Assembly (NCBI GenBank): GCA_001692895.1
Contig: KV748203.1
Location: forward strand, 1,642,330 to 1,706,329
DNA length: 64,000 bases
Reading direction: 5' to 3'
From: Cenococcum geophilum 1.58
Lineage: Eukaryota > Ascomycota > Dothideomycetes > Gloniales > Gloniaceae
In this document: positions 10,861 through 22,340 of the stretch, one piece after another
How the letters are laid out: the number at the start of each line of letters is the position of its first letter
Position numbering within the stretch: the first letter of the stretch is position 1
The notes under the pieces: model-generated
The model's database searches: none
The model's input: the letters and a program-made list of their open reading frames with translations, nothing else
What the model was told of the DNA's origin: nothing
Made by a program: the position numbers and the translations under genes

Positions 10861-13800
10861 ATGCAATTCGCCGGCTCACGCCGCGACGCTGTCGACGCTC
10901 CATATGCGAGACGAGAGGCCCGGCCGTCATTGAGGACTGGATCGGCTGAGAGGAGAAATTTGAAATGGAAAAAGAAAAGCGACGTTAGCTTTTCTGAAGT
11001 TTCTGAAAAAAATAGCGATTCTACGGGATTTGTGACGGCCTGGAAATTTGAAGAGGGAGAGCCGATTATGAAGTTGATGGAGGATATTGTTAACGTGTTA
11101 GAAAGGCTTGGGAGGAGGGATAAAGGGAAGAGGCGTGAAATCTTGGTATGACGATAACATCTTTATTTGGTCGAATTTCCCCGTCTTTGGTCTATACTTC
11201 TTCCAATTTTCAAGTATAAATGTTCAGTTCGAAATAAGTCCGATTTTTATATTGATGACCTTAAAAATATTTCAGATTCTGACAGTGAATAGATCCACCA
11301 CCTCGCGACCCAAATCCAGCAATTTGTTCCGCCAACTCCAATAACCTCGCCTGACCTTTGGCTCTCCTCTTTTCCTAGCTATGGCGCTCCGCCTCCGTCG
11401 TATGACGACATACTCGCAGACTTACCTCCTGATTATACCACTACCGATGCCCTCGCCACAGGGCAGACACCGGATTACACTCTATTTCCCTCCCTCAACC
11501 TGTCTATCGCGTCCGATGCACCTAATTGCATGCGTATAAAATGTAATACTTCTCCAAGCTCATTAACTGTCTTCAACAAGAAATCGTTGTACGGGCAAAT
11601 TGACCTCACCAATTGCCCAGCGGACTTTAATGGACCTACCTATTGGGCTGGCGATAACGATGAGAAGGAAGAGGAAGCGGGAGGTACTGGCAGTGGTGAT
11701 GGCGATGGTGGGGGTGGGGATAATGGAGGAGGGGATGATGGAGTCGGAGGGACTGGGGGTGGGGATGATGGAAATGGCGGAGGCGGAGGAGGGGATGGCC
11801 ACTGGGATATTTGGGCCACTGGCAAGAGAAAGAAGAAAGGTAAGAAAGCGCAAGAGGAGGAAGAACGAAAGAAAAAGGAGGAAGAAGAGGAGGCAGAGCG
11901 TAAGAGGAAAGAGGAGGAAGAAATGGCTGCAGTGGCAGCTGCAATGAGTGCGGGAGACGATCTTAGCTGGGCAGAGCCTCAAGAGGCTAATGCTGATGAT
12001 GATTGGGGAACATTTACAATGGCAAAGAAGAAGGGGAAAAAGGGGAAGGTTCGTAATTTTGGTTAACGTCTAAATTACAAGTATCATATTCGCTAACCCT
12101 CACGACAGGCCGCCGACCCAACGCCCGCACCGCTACCTGAACCTGTAGCACCTGCAGCACCTGCAGAAGATCTGACCAATTTTGACGATATCAAACTCGA
12201 TGATATTGGTAGTAGTGGCGCACCGAAGATAGACGTGAGCTTTGGCGACATGAATACGTCTTCTTCCGGATTTGGTTTTGGCGAACTTAGTAGCTGGACT
12301 TCTGGTTGGGATCCTAAGACTTCGTGGAGCTTTGATGGCGGCCTTGATTCCAAGGATAACGACGCGAAAAACGATAATCCGTGGGGCTTGGATAAGAAGA
12401 GCAGAAAGAAAGAATCATACGGATTTGACTTAAATTTTGACGCGTTCAATACCCTGGCCGCGCCAGAAGCTTCGGCGCCAGCCGAGGAGGCCAAGAAAGA
12501 TGATAATAATGGTGATGGCTGGGGCCTCGGTTTTGGAGATAAGAAGATCGAGAAGAAAGGAGGCGCTGCAGCCATTGAGGAGCCAACACCAGCACCTGAA
12601 CCTGAGTCATCCAAAAAGGAGCCGGCGCCAGAGCCAGAGCCTGAGGCGGAGTCCAGTTCACGGGGCGGTGGTTGGACGCGTCACAGAAATGGTATGAGGG
12701 GAACATACAAGCATGTATCCCTCAAAGGAACGAACGTCCCAGGCCAAGTAATTAAACCTAAGCCATCCAAAAAGGAGCCGGCGCCAGANCCAGAGCCTGA
12801 GGCGGAGTCCAGTTCACGGGGCGGTGGTTGGACGCGTCACAGAAATGGTATGAGGGGAACATACAAGCATGTATTCCTCAAAGGAACGAACGTCCCAGGC
12901 CAAGTAATTCACCAAAAAAAGAGAAGTGTCGAAGAGCCCAGGCCAGTAGGGGTTGGGGAACCCGAAACAACAGGCGCTAGAGAACCGCCAGCCGATGATG
13001 GTGTGGGAAATGCTGATGCCAAAGGTGAGCTGATAGTCTATGCTTAAACCACCGGATAAAGTTGACGAGAGATCCAGACTCCGAACCCCCCGGTGAACAG
13101 CCGCTCGAAGGACAACAGCCAGAGCCGCCCAAAGTTGAGGAGCCTGAGAAACCAGCAGATAATAGAGAGGAGCCTGCGAAGGTTGAAGAACCGCCACCCC
13201 CTTCCCCTGGGCCCGTTGTGGAGGAGAGGCCAGCGGGTGATGGATGGGGTGGTTGGGGAGTGGCGTCTTTGGAAAATAAGAGGGGCAAGAAAAGCTCGGT
13301 TTTTGTTCTTATGCCCGACCCTCCAAAAGGAGAGATCTTTGAAGTTCCAGCGATTCCTGACACTTTGGAGAACAAGGAAGCGCCTGCTGAGGATGATTGG
13401 ATGAACTGGGCGAGCACGACGGCAGCCAAAAAGAAGAATGGCGAATCTGAACCCGAACTCCCTCCATCTCCACATCCTGGGCCCGAGCCCGAACCTGAGC
13501 CTGTTGTTGAGGGCTCGGCTACTGTTCAGAGCCTAGATGGAGTTGAGGAGCCCAGGACAGAGGAGGAAGATGAGTGGGCCATGCCTTCTTGGAGCACCAA
13601 GAAGAGCATAAAGAAGGCGTCACACAAGAGTGTGATCGGACCTACGAATGCCAAATTTGATTCGGGTTATGGTTCCATGCCGGATGCCGTCTCAGAGAGT
13701 AACGAACAGGATGACGACAACAGGTCAATCAGATCTATCCTGACCAACGCCTCGCGGGTGCTTCTTCCACCGCAACAAGAAGAGCACCTTATATCGGCAT

Positions 13801-16800
13801 TTGTGGGAGATTTGTGCCAGGACATTGACTTCTGTAGAGACCTTGGCGACGCGCGTGATCGGATATCTGCTCGTCTCCCCGATCTTTTGAGGACTTTCAC
13901 GCTGAGACTAGAAGGAAGTGTCAATTCGAAGATGGAACGTGATGCGAAGGAATTTGTTCGGCAACAACGCGAGTAAGTGCGTTCACGCTAGTGTGTTTGA
14001 ATCCAGACCCGTGCTTAAGGCTCTGCATATGAGCACTAGTCTAATAGCTGCCTGACACTCTTGATTGTTAGTCGCATTACCTACCAACTCCGTGAGAGCC
14101 AAATGCCAGCGGAGATGTCAGAAGATGTAGATCTGTCCACTCCCCCGGAAGATGGCATGTCGCTCGCCGAGAAGATGGCGCTCTGGAACACTGCCGAGCA
14201 CCCTAACTTCCCACCGGAGCCAGCACCTGTCGACCAACAGCTGGACGAGGCCCAAGTACCCCCGAGATATCAGGAAGTCCGTTCATTCCTGTTGGACGGT
14301 CTAGCGTATCAGTGGTTGCTCGAGAACGCTCGGTCTTCAGCATTATTGACTGAGAGAAAGGGAACAATTCTAGAAGCGGTCACGCGCATGATTGATGCCA
14401 TGTTCTCGTCCACGAAGACTCCAAAATTACTACGGTCCCAAGTATTCCAGGTTAACATGTTCTCGTCCACGAAGACTCCAAAATTACTACGGTCCCAAGT
14501 ATTCCAGGTTAACTTCAAAATGGATTGGGATCTTCCAAATTTCCTGAGAGGTCAGGGGTATGACACTACACTGGAAATCGCCGTCGAACACGCCATCACA
14601 GTTACAGGGTCCAGTAGCAATGCTCAAGCATTGAGCTGTATGGACTATATGTGCCAGACTTGGCCATCAAGTGGCCGCGAGGTCGTGCGCGTGCTGCAGA
14701 AGGCCTTAATATCTCCAAATCTAACTTGTTCAAGTAAGTAAAGCCTTTAGAATTATTGTTCAATATCTAATTATTCTAGGTTGCCTTGCTGATGGAACGG
14801 AGCTCGACATCAATTTAAGATTACCAAAAGCATTAATCGTGGCGCGTGGAAATCAGGCTGCCCTAACAGAGCTTTGCGAGCAGCTTACTTGGCTTGGAGC
14901 TGCTCTCCGAACCTCTCCGGTATCATTTGGAATATGTCTTGCTACTCCGAGAATTACAGCTTTCGAGGACGCCCGTTCCAGCAGTCTAGTGCCATCTATT
15001 ATGGTTCACCTCGGGTTCACTATCACTCTATCCCTAGATCACGGTCTATTAACTGACGTAGACGGCACTTGTTGGCACGCAATGTTCCGTAATCCAGTTG
15101 TTGTTAACGGTTTCCCAATACTTGCCCGACATGAGAACGAGCAAGGACTGGAACTACCGCTTAATATGATGAGCATTCTGGCCGAAGCCCACTTTGCCAC
15201 GTGCTATGATACGACGCTGGTTCTGAAGGGGCTCTGTACTATGCTTGTACCCACGCGTCAGACCGAACGTTCTATTACTTGGCATTTTCTATTTAACGAA
15301 AATGGGAAACGTATCCCTTACTACTCTTTTCGAAAGCGATGCCCAGGCTGGATCGGCACCGACAAGGTGAGCACCGGCCTTCTGGAGGCTGGAAACTTTC
15401 GCAACTTTGTTGGATGGGCATCAGACATCACCAGGCATCTAGGTATATTTCTCTCTAGCTACATTAACTGCTGCTTTGAAGACTGACAGTCAAAACAGGA
15501 ACAGAAGAGGTGGAATATAGCAAGATTGACTGGGCCGGAGCCAGAAAACGCTCTGCGGGACTGGCTGTAGAGCAGAAGCTAACCATCTCCATTAGCAAGA
15601 TTGTTGGGGGATATGGGAGTGTGGTCCGAGGCAACAGAGACAAGCCGGAATATGTTAAACAGTCTATATACTCAATGCAGATCGAGAACGCCCGCAACAT
15701 TTATATTGTGCTATACGATGTTGCAGCTCGCCGAGGGTGGTTAGTCGATGGGGCGAGCGCTTTGCTACATCTTGTGCGAACGCAGGTTGCTCAAGAACCT
15801 TACGGAGGCGCCGGTTCTCTTTTTAACAACCTCAGCTTCAATCACTCGACATTCAATCATCCAAGAATTGATGGCGGCCCGAATGCAGCTGCGGACATTT
15901 TAAAGGATAATCGTAACATGAAACACGTCATCCTCAGGGAGTTCGACTCATACGCTGATGAAACAATCAACGTACCTCAACCTGAAACAGTTTCGACAGT
16001 TAGCGAGGACTCTAGCAATAAGGCGAACAATCGATCGGGAAATAAGACGCCCAACTCAAGCAAAGGGAGAAAAGAAATTTACACGACAACATGCTTGAGA
16101 GAATTGGTCTCACAGACCTGGAGTACTCTAGAGCAGATTTATGACCGCCAAATCGAAGTTACAACAACTCACACTATAAAACAGTTGCAAGATCCATTTG
16201 GGACAACACTAGAGGGCTACGAGTTCATGGGTATCGTATCAGCCAGACACATCTTGACCCGACGCGCTGTCAGCCTCCAGTCGAACGGGGCGGCCTGGAT
16301 AGGGTTGGCAAGGCGGATACGCGCAATTACCCTTTTCGGTCAATATTTTGGAGATATATACAAGCCCGCCGAGAACATAGGGAGACAGATCTGCGAGAAC
16401 TGGAGGACTGTTCCGCAAGGCCACGAGTATCTTGCGGCCCCTATATCACTGCTGAAAAGGATCAAGCAATACAGCAGGGAGGAAGGCGAAGTTAACGCAG
16501 GCTCGCCAGAAATAGCCGAAGGTCTCCTCTGGTCCCAGTCAAAGGACGCGTTTAATACCTGTTTACCAGGCTGCAAGCACATCTTTCTCAACCGTGTCCA
16601 GCAGCTTCGTTCCTCTATACCGGGGGAAATACTAGGCAAGATGGGCTGGGGCGAAAACGGCCCTCGGAAGGCTGACGCCTTCGCGGAGATAAACGGCGCC
16701 GTCTTATTCGGCGAGAGCAGTGTTCTGGACGTTCAAAAGCTAGAGCTTTCGTCGCCACTGGCGGTGCACACGGAGGGCAGCTTCTACGACAGCGGAGTCG

Positions 16801-17246
16801 GTTCAAGTCTACAGGCTTCTTCCCGAACCAATCCAGCAACAGCAAGCTCCAGTGGCGTGAACCCATATTCACAGCCTGCACGACTATCGGCAGACAGCAC
16901 GAGAACTTCACTATCTCCATTGGATCAGACCGGGGCAAAGAGTATGAGTGGAGACCACGCTGAAGCTAGAGATACTACTTGTGGGACGGAAAATCCACCA
17001 ACCAGTTGTGTAAGCGCAGAAGCAGGGCTTGCCTGGGTGCGGCAGACAGGTGACGACGCTGTGGCCAGGGCTAACAGCCTTTCTCAGCAAGCTATGTCTC
17101 CGGGACCGGCCGTCACAAACATGTCCACAGAAGATGTTCCTGCCTTAAACCAGGCCTTGGGAAGGAGAGGGAAGTTTACTGCAGGTCTGCGGGGAAAGCT
17201 TGCTAAGATGATGCTCTCGCGTTGGAAGAGGGGAGATATGAGATGA
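10861..17246 (+). CDS. Large seven-exon hypothetical protein with Trp/Lys repeats
   Basis: Exons: 10861-11145, 11293-12048, 12109-13024, 13072-13972, 14072-14733, 14780-15442 and 15499-17246. All introns are GT-AG (46-147 bp), phases agree, and the joined frame is 1,976 codons. The N-terminal part has a Pro-rich PPSYDDILADLPPDYT segment (exon 2). Then comes a Gly/Asp-rich tract, a Lys/Glu coiled-coil-like tract, and at least six copies of a unit with D/E-rich residues, one or two Trp, and a Lys-rich tail (for example DDWGTFTMAKKKGKKGK). The C-terminal 1,000 residues are globular-looking and resemble a widespread family of uncharacterised ascomycete proteins I recognise but cannot name. No catalytic motif, signal peptide or membrane segment is evident. 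Two in-frame tandem duplications lie in exons 3 and 5. The start ATG is the first in the frame after a stop-free stretch; exon 1 is the least certain. Confidence 0.8.
12611..12922 (+). repeat. 156-bp in-frame tandem duplication in exon 3
   Basis: The unit starting CCAAAAAGGAGCCGGCGCC at 12611 recurs at 12767, a period of 156 bp or 52 codons. The copies are almost identical: one Ser/Phe difference, and an N at 12788. The match fades at about 12909. It doubles a peptide with Glu/Pro repeats followed by an Arg/Gly-rich block (RGGGWTRHRNGMRGTYKH). Confidence 0.9.
14400..14513 (+). repeat. 57-bp in-frame tandem duplication in exon 5
   Basis: ATGTTCTCGTCCACGAAGAC at 14400 is repeated exactly from 14457, a period of 57 bp. 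This doubles a 19-residue peptide (MFSSTKTPKLLRSQVFQVN). The copies are identical over the whole unit. It is either a recent slippage event or an assembly error. Confidence 0.9.
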
Positions 17247-17481
17247 AACTGGGTGTCACCAAGGGACGAATCACACCTAGTCTTATTACGATCTGTGGAA
17301 TAAAATCACTTCAAATCTGCATGGAGGATCTATAGAGACATGAAGCTATTCGTACCGCTCCCCCACCCCCTCTTCTTTTGCTTTTGGTGAGCAACCAGTT
17401 ATTTTTCATGTGATGGGAGTGCCAGATGTGCAGATATGTAGTGTACAGACAAAATCCACACTTCGATCTTTCTGCATAATT
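17247..17481. other. Short intergenic gap between convergent genes
   Basis: This is 235 bp between the stop of the large + gene and the end of the minus-strand gene. It should hold both 3' ends. A CCCCCACCCCC tract lies near 17360. No other feature is seen. Confidence 0.4.
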
Positions 17482-19335
17482 CTAGCAAAGTACCCTTAAT
17501 TCTATACTACATACGTAAAAAGGAATAGCGGGATAAACTCCCCATTCGTCGTCAACGTAGTGCGCATGCAGAGCAGCCGGCAAATAAGTTGGTGAGGATG
17601 GGACGCTGTAGCGGCTGTTGAGCATGGCCGGCCAGAGTTGTGCGGGAGCTTGCGACATCTTGAGAAGTTCATCATACACATTGCTCACGACAGCAACAAG
17701 GACGCCACCACGGTCAGTTAACGTAGTAAACCGGGGCTGGAGAGTAGGGATATTTTGAAGCTTCCACAGATTAGAGGTCTCATATGGCGTTGCTAAATCA
17801 AGCGGATGCGATGGTCCAGTATTTCGTGTCAAGAACTTGCGGCCCCAGGTTTAGAGATCGGGGTGTGGGTCTGAAAATCCTGAGTAAACGTCTTCAAGCA
17901 CCGTAATCAGGTCTTCATGTGAATTATGTTGATCATTCAACCCTTTCAACGCTAGGATCCTCAATTCTTCAAACTTCAGCTCGCATGTAAGCCTGAAGAC
18001 TCGGATGTCCGTAAGGAGACCTGGCGCAGATTCGGGGTGAAGGTCTTTGATAAGAGGTGGGCCTTTACCATTGGGAGTGTGGACCCCGGCAAAACCTGGG
18101 CTGTAGTTGCGGTGGGGTAAAAAATCATAAATGGCTTTGAATACGCCGAGATCCACACCTTCCGGGATCTCCAGCCATAATCTCATTGAAAAAACTTCCT
18201 TGATGCTGGGGAAATCAGCGAATTTATCTGCTGGAGCATAAACAGGTTTGCCGACAAATATTAAACCGCTAAAATCCTTTGAAGATTCAGCTGGGTGACG
18301 CAAAAGATCCTTGAACTCTCCATCGGCATTTACGGTGTAGAAATTCCGTCCGTGTACACATTCTGGGATACTGAGTAGTGGTTCGCACGCTTTGCGATAC
18401 CAGCTATCGATCTTGGATTGCTATATCGCCTTGAAATTTGCTGGGCAGTAACTGCGACCCGTTTTTGGAGGTTCCGGTCCGAAGCCACGAAGATTGTACC
18501 CGAATGGGCTGCGGGGACTGTTGTAGCCGTAGCCACGGCCGTAGCAGAAGCCTGGTTGAGAACAAGCTTGTAACCTAATAGGAAGAGCACGACGTTCATT
18601 TATGCTGGCTGCCGATAGATTCTTGATGGTATACATGATTTTACTGGAATGATTGCCGTATCTGAGACGCTTTCCTCCTTTCGGTTCGTCGCAGTGTTGA
18701 GGGCCACATGCAATAAGAAAATAGGCGTGTATCATATGGTGAAAGAGACTCACAAAAATTTGATCAAGAATTGCTTCCTTGTGGTTGTCACTATTCGGAA
18801 CGATGGCAATTCGGGTGACTCGAAGGTTAGGATGATATCCGGGAATGTAGGTTGCTCCGGAGACGTCGGGACAGGCACCTTTAAATTCAAGGAATACAGC
18901 GTCCTTGAATTTGCCTGCAAACACAACCTCATCGAGGGCGTTGAATGCCTGTCAGGCAATACCTGTTTTCGGTATGCTTAGAGCGTATGAGTCCCTCGTG
19001 CCATGTGATACCGCTCGCGCTCAGCTCAAAATATCTGCAGCTATTCTTGAATTGTGCGAGTCGGCCTTCTCGTAGTAGCATAGTCTATGTTCCATCCCAG
19101 ATCGCGCTTGCATTGATAGTCAGGATCCTGTAACCGTGACCGCGGAACAGATTGTGTTCGTGGACGGTTTAAATTTGCTCGCTCGACTAGTTTCTGATAC
19201 CCAGTCATACAGTCTAGACTCATGTTCATAGTAACCATCAAATTCACAACCGCGATACTCGGGATAACGATAGCGGCGTGCAGAAGAGGAACGATGAGGG
19301 ATCGTAATAAGAGAACGAGAATGGTTGAAAGACAT
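17482..19335 (-). pseudogene. SprT-like / BTB-like protein gene, broken by three stops
   Basis: The minus strand reads as one long protein interrupted by stops. The start is probably the ATG at 19335, with a Tyr/Arg-rich N-terminus. About 19080-18930 reads as a helical segment in a frame stopped by TGA at 19021-19023. 18924-18424 is a SprT-like metallopeptidase domain. Its HExxH site reads HHMIH (18727-18741), so the catalytic Glu is His. After a TAG (18421-18423) the same frame continues into a BTB-like domain (about 18400-17900). After a TAA (17851-17853) it continues to 17482 with sequence typical of this fungal family's C-terminus. Intron boundaries in the first 400 bp could not be fixed. 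All three stops can come from single C-to-T changes (CGA, CAG, CAA). An intron around one stop remains possible. Confidence 0.65.
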
Positions 19336-20363
19336 GACAGGAAGCGAAAGCAATGCCCTCTGTATGCACAATTGATAACTCAAAAGTAGTTGAAGGTTGA
19401 ACTGGTAGTCACCGTCCTCTTGAAAAACTTATACTACTTAGCGCACCGTTAAAGTCATTCTTCGCCTCCGTTGTGGAACTAGTATGCTCGTGTGCTATTG
19501 AACTCCATGTGCCATTTAAAAGTGTTGGAAGATGAAATTTTGAATACGTTGGTGGCGTCGAAAGATGATTGCTTGTCGCAATCACGGGGACAAGCATCGG
19601 GCTCAGCTTTCGCGGCGCCATGAAAATTCTGAAAATGTGATTTGGTACGGAAGAACGTCTGTTTGCATTGTTAGTATGGCGCAGGAATTAAAAGTGAGTC
19701 GATAATGACGTTGGAATAAGAGAAGCTGCCGCACGTATTACCATCGTTATTGTAGGCAAGGGAATGGATCCTAAGAGATTATCGTGGGACATGCACAAGG
19801 GAAAAAGATGGCCTGGCTAAAGGAGGAAAAAAAGTTATGTGGAGTAGGAACGCGGTGTTGCCATCGGGTATTTAGCCCTTGTGTCTAAAAGTGAGCGGTA
19901 CCTCGAGAAGATATCATCGAACTCGGATTGCTAACTGTTGTAGGCGGGCAGACAATATCTTTTTTCAACAGGCAAAGACAAAAACAGGAAATGAAAGTCT
20001 TCATTTTGCAAAATCCAAAAGTTGTCAGACACCCCAATCCGAGCTCCAAATTACCCCAAGTAAAAAGTCATGAAATGTACAATGTCACCCGCAGTGCACC
20101 TGAAATATCAATAGCAGTGCAACTGATGGGCTGTACAACGGCAGAAACCGCACGCTAGAGAATACTTGCTCACTCCCGGTCAATGAGTTTTCCGTCGGAC
20201 CTGGCCCAAACGTGATGTCCGGAAATTGCTCGTCACAAAATATAGCAACTGTTCAATGCCAAGTACATCGACACACGCCGTCAGTCATATTCAAGATGTC
20301 CAACTTGCCACTGCTGGACCTAACGTTGAACAATCGTCGTTCGCGGCTCAACTTAAACGGCCT
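19336..20363. other. Intergenic region, no supported gene
   Basis: About 1 kb lies between two minus-strand genes. A 70-codon minus frame at 19409-19621 (start MAPRKLSPML) could be an upstream exon or a small secreted protein, but nothing confirms it. The + frames at 19879-20158 lack any family resemblance. The region should contain the promoter of the gene at 17482-19335 and the 3' end of the PMP22-like gene. Confidence 0.35.
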
Positions 20364-21230
20364 CTAATAACCACCACTGCGCCTGTCGTAATCGTCACCA
20401 GGCCTTCCAGTCTGGCTTCTTGAATCACCATAGTGCTTCCGCCTCAACGCTGCAAGCCTCTTCTTCTTGGTGTGTGTATTGATATATGTACCGATGACAA
20501 AAGCGACGATGTTGAAAAATGGCACCCACGTCTGTTCCGGAAGGAATTTCTGCGCGAATGCGAGGGTAATTGGAGATGTGATCCAGCTGACCTTCATGAC
20601 GGGCATGAAACCAGCTTTAACAGTTGCACGAACTTGATGGAAAGTTCGCGCTCCAGCGATGATCGCCATTGAAGTCAAGTAAACTGTGTTCTGCAAGGGA
20701 GAAATCTACGAAGAAAACGCGTCAGCTGGCTGCTCTACCGCATGTGCACAGCGGTTTGTCACATACAATCAAGTTGCTGACAAGGATCTGAAGAATCTTG
20801 GCCTTCAAGCTTGTCCGCCCACGGAACATTTTCTGCAGGAGAGAGATCAAGACGTGCCCTAATGGCGCGCTGATGAATGCGCCGTAGATGGCCATCTTAG
20901 GAACCCTGGAGGTGAAGTAATGTCCGTGCTTGCTTCGGTCTTGCGCGATCCACGAGGCTAGGAACTCTTGTAGACCTGCGAGCGTACCAGAGGTAAGCAT
21001 CTTGGTGCGCAGTGGGTTTTCCTGGAGCTGTTTGAGATAAGCCTGCTTCGCAAGTATAGGGTTAGCATCGCATTCGGCCGACTATTCAATTGCAGTATAC
21101 GTACAGCAAGGTATCCATTTGCTCCGCCTCCTTTGGTCAAGGCATTTCCGACATCGTGAATGAGATCGTGTTTGCCGCCGGGAGCTGCTGTCGTCGTTTG
21201 GATCGTCTCCTTCTCGAATTTGACCGACAT
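20364..21230 (-). CDS. Mpv17/PMP22-family peroxisomal membrane protein
   Basis: Exons on the minus strand: 21230-21105, 21042-20767 and 20705-20364. Both introns are 61-62 bp, GT-AG and phase 0, and the joined product is 247 residues, normal for the family. The protein has four predicted hydrophobic segments: around LAGLQEFLASWIA, AIYGAFISAPLGHVLI, QILVSNLIISPLQNTVYLTSMAIIAG, and the conserved Mpv17/PMP22 C-terminal block FMPVMKVSWITSPITLAFAQ with TWVPFFNIVAFVIGTYIN. It ends in a basic tail (KKKRLAALRRKHYG). Family members sit in the peroxisomal or mitochondrial inner membrane and are thought to form small-solute channels; the peroxisomal PMP22 branch fits best. The gene is intact, with no premature stops, in contrast to its neighbours. 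Confidence 0.92.
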
Positions 21231-21341
21231 GGCGACCGAGGGACTTCAATCACGTAGCCACGCTGCCGAAGGTTTGGGTATCGTGTTTCATCTGAATTTG
21301 ACCCGCATGGCGACCGAGGGACTTCAATCACGTAGCCACGG
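21216..21341 (-). repeat. 78-bp-period duplication over the PMP22 start codon
   Basis: A 46-bp segment (GAATTTGACC...GTAGCCACG on the + strand) occurs at 21216-21262 and again at 21294-21341. It includes the start codon and three following codons of the PMP22-like gene. The upstream copy therefore has its own ATG (complement of 21305-21307), which opens a six-codon frame (MRVKFR, then TGA) about 78 bp before the true start. If transcribed, it would act as a short upstream open reading frame. Confidence 0.7.
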
Positions 21342-22340
21342 TCGCAGATATCGGGGAAGCGCGTGGAGGGTGTTTGTAGTACGGTGGTAGTGGCGGGAAG
21401 AGACGTCGGCAAGGAAATGAGAGATGGAGCTGACGATGGAGGTTGGGAACTAGCTGTGTTTGTTGTTCGCTCTCCTCCCTCGGATGCCGCCGAAAAAGTC
21501 TAGCGGCTTGCTAGGTTCGCTCGCGATTGTGCAGTCGAGGGGAGACGAGAGCCGGCCCACTACTTGAGCACCCAAGTCAGATCTTTCTTTGCAACGTTGC
21601 TAGTGCTGAAGACTCTGCAAGACGGAAGACTCGGGCAGGAGAGAGGACCGCCCAGCGCTGCAAGCCGATGATTCCAGCCAAGGGTATTTCCACAACAAAT
21701 GAGTAGTATCCTTCGCACAGCGCCGCGATCCGCGAGCGGGAGGGGCGATCAGCCTCAGTATGCTAACCTAAGAAGGTAGATAGGCGAGGTTAATAGACGT
21801 TCAAATGATGGATGAGGACGCAGGCCGGTGGAGAGCTCCCTTGCTTGATGGCCTTCCCACGAGGCAGAAGCACGTACTATAGATCAGAACGTGGCGCAAG
21901 GAGGCCGCCCATCAAGACCCCAAACTTGGGATTTTATAAACGGATAGAGTATACTACTCGGCAACAAGCGCTATCGGTGAATATCAAAGGAATGGGAGAG
22001 CGGTATTTGAGCAAAGCAGGCAGTTTCACTTCATTCACAGTACCAGCGCCCGCCAAGATATCAATGTCCTCACCAACGCTTCTCTGTTTTGCACTTGTAA
22101 ACGCACAACTTCATCCGCATTGTCCCCGAAAATTATTACCACTTACCTATGGGATTATATCGGGCCTTTTCTTGTTCCACGGTTCGTCCTAGCACATTTT
22201 AGTTCCTTTGCTGCCTCGTCCCATTTTAGTTCCTTTGCAATCGTTTTATCTTCTGTCAACCTCTTGACAAACTCTACGCAGCGACGTACCACCTGCCTAC
22301 CTTCTTGTGACGACCTCACTTAGCGAAGGCTTCAAATTCA
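21342..22340. other. Intergenic region between divergent genes
   Basis: About 1 kb lies between the PMP22-like gene (minus) and the MITE-split gene (plus), so it should hold both promoters. A small direct repeat, CATTTTAGTTCCTTTGC, is seen near 22195 and 22223. The + frame at 21812-22192 has no recognisable domain and I do not call it. Confidence 0.35.

Noticed and set aside
11563..11982. Minus-strand and alternative-frame ORFs over the Gly/Asp-rich region
   Set aside because: They are shadows of the repetitive coding sequence of the large + gene; splice phases support only that frame.
21812..22192. 126-codon + ORF upstream of the MITE-split gene
   Set aside because: No domain, no splice support and composition like its surroundings; probably leader or promoter DNA.
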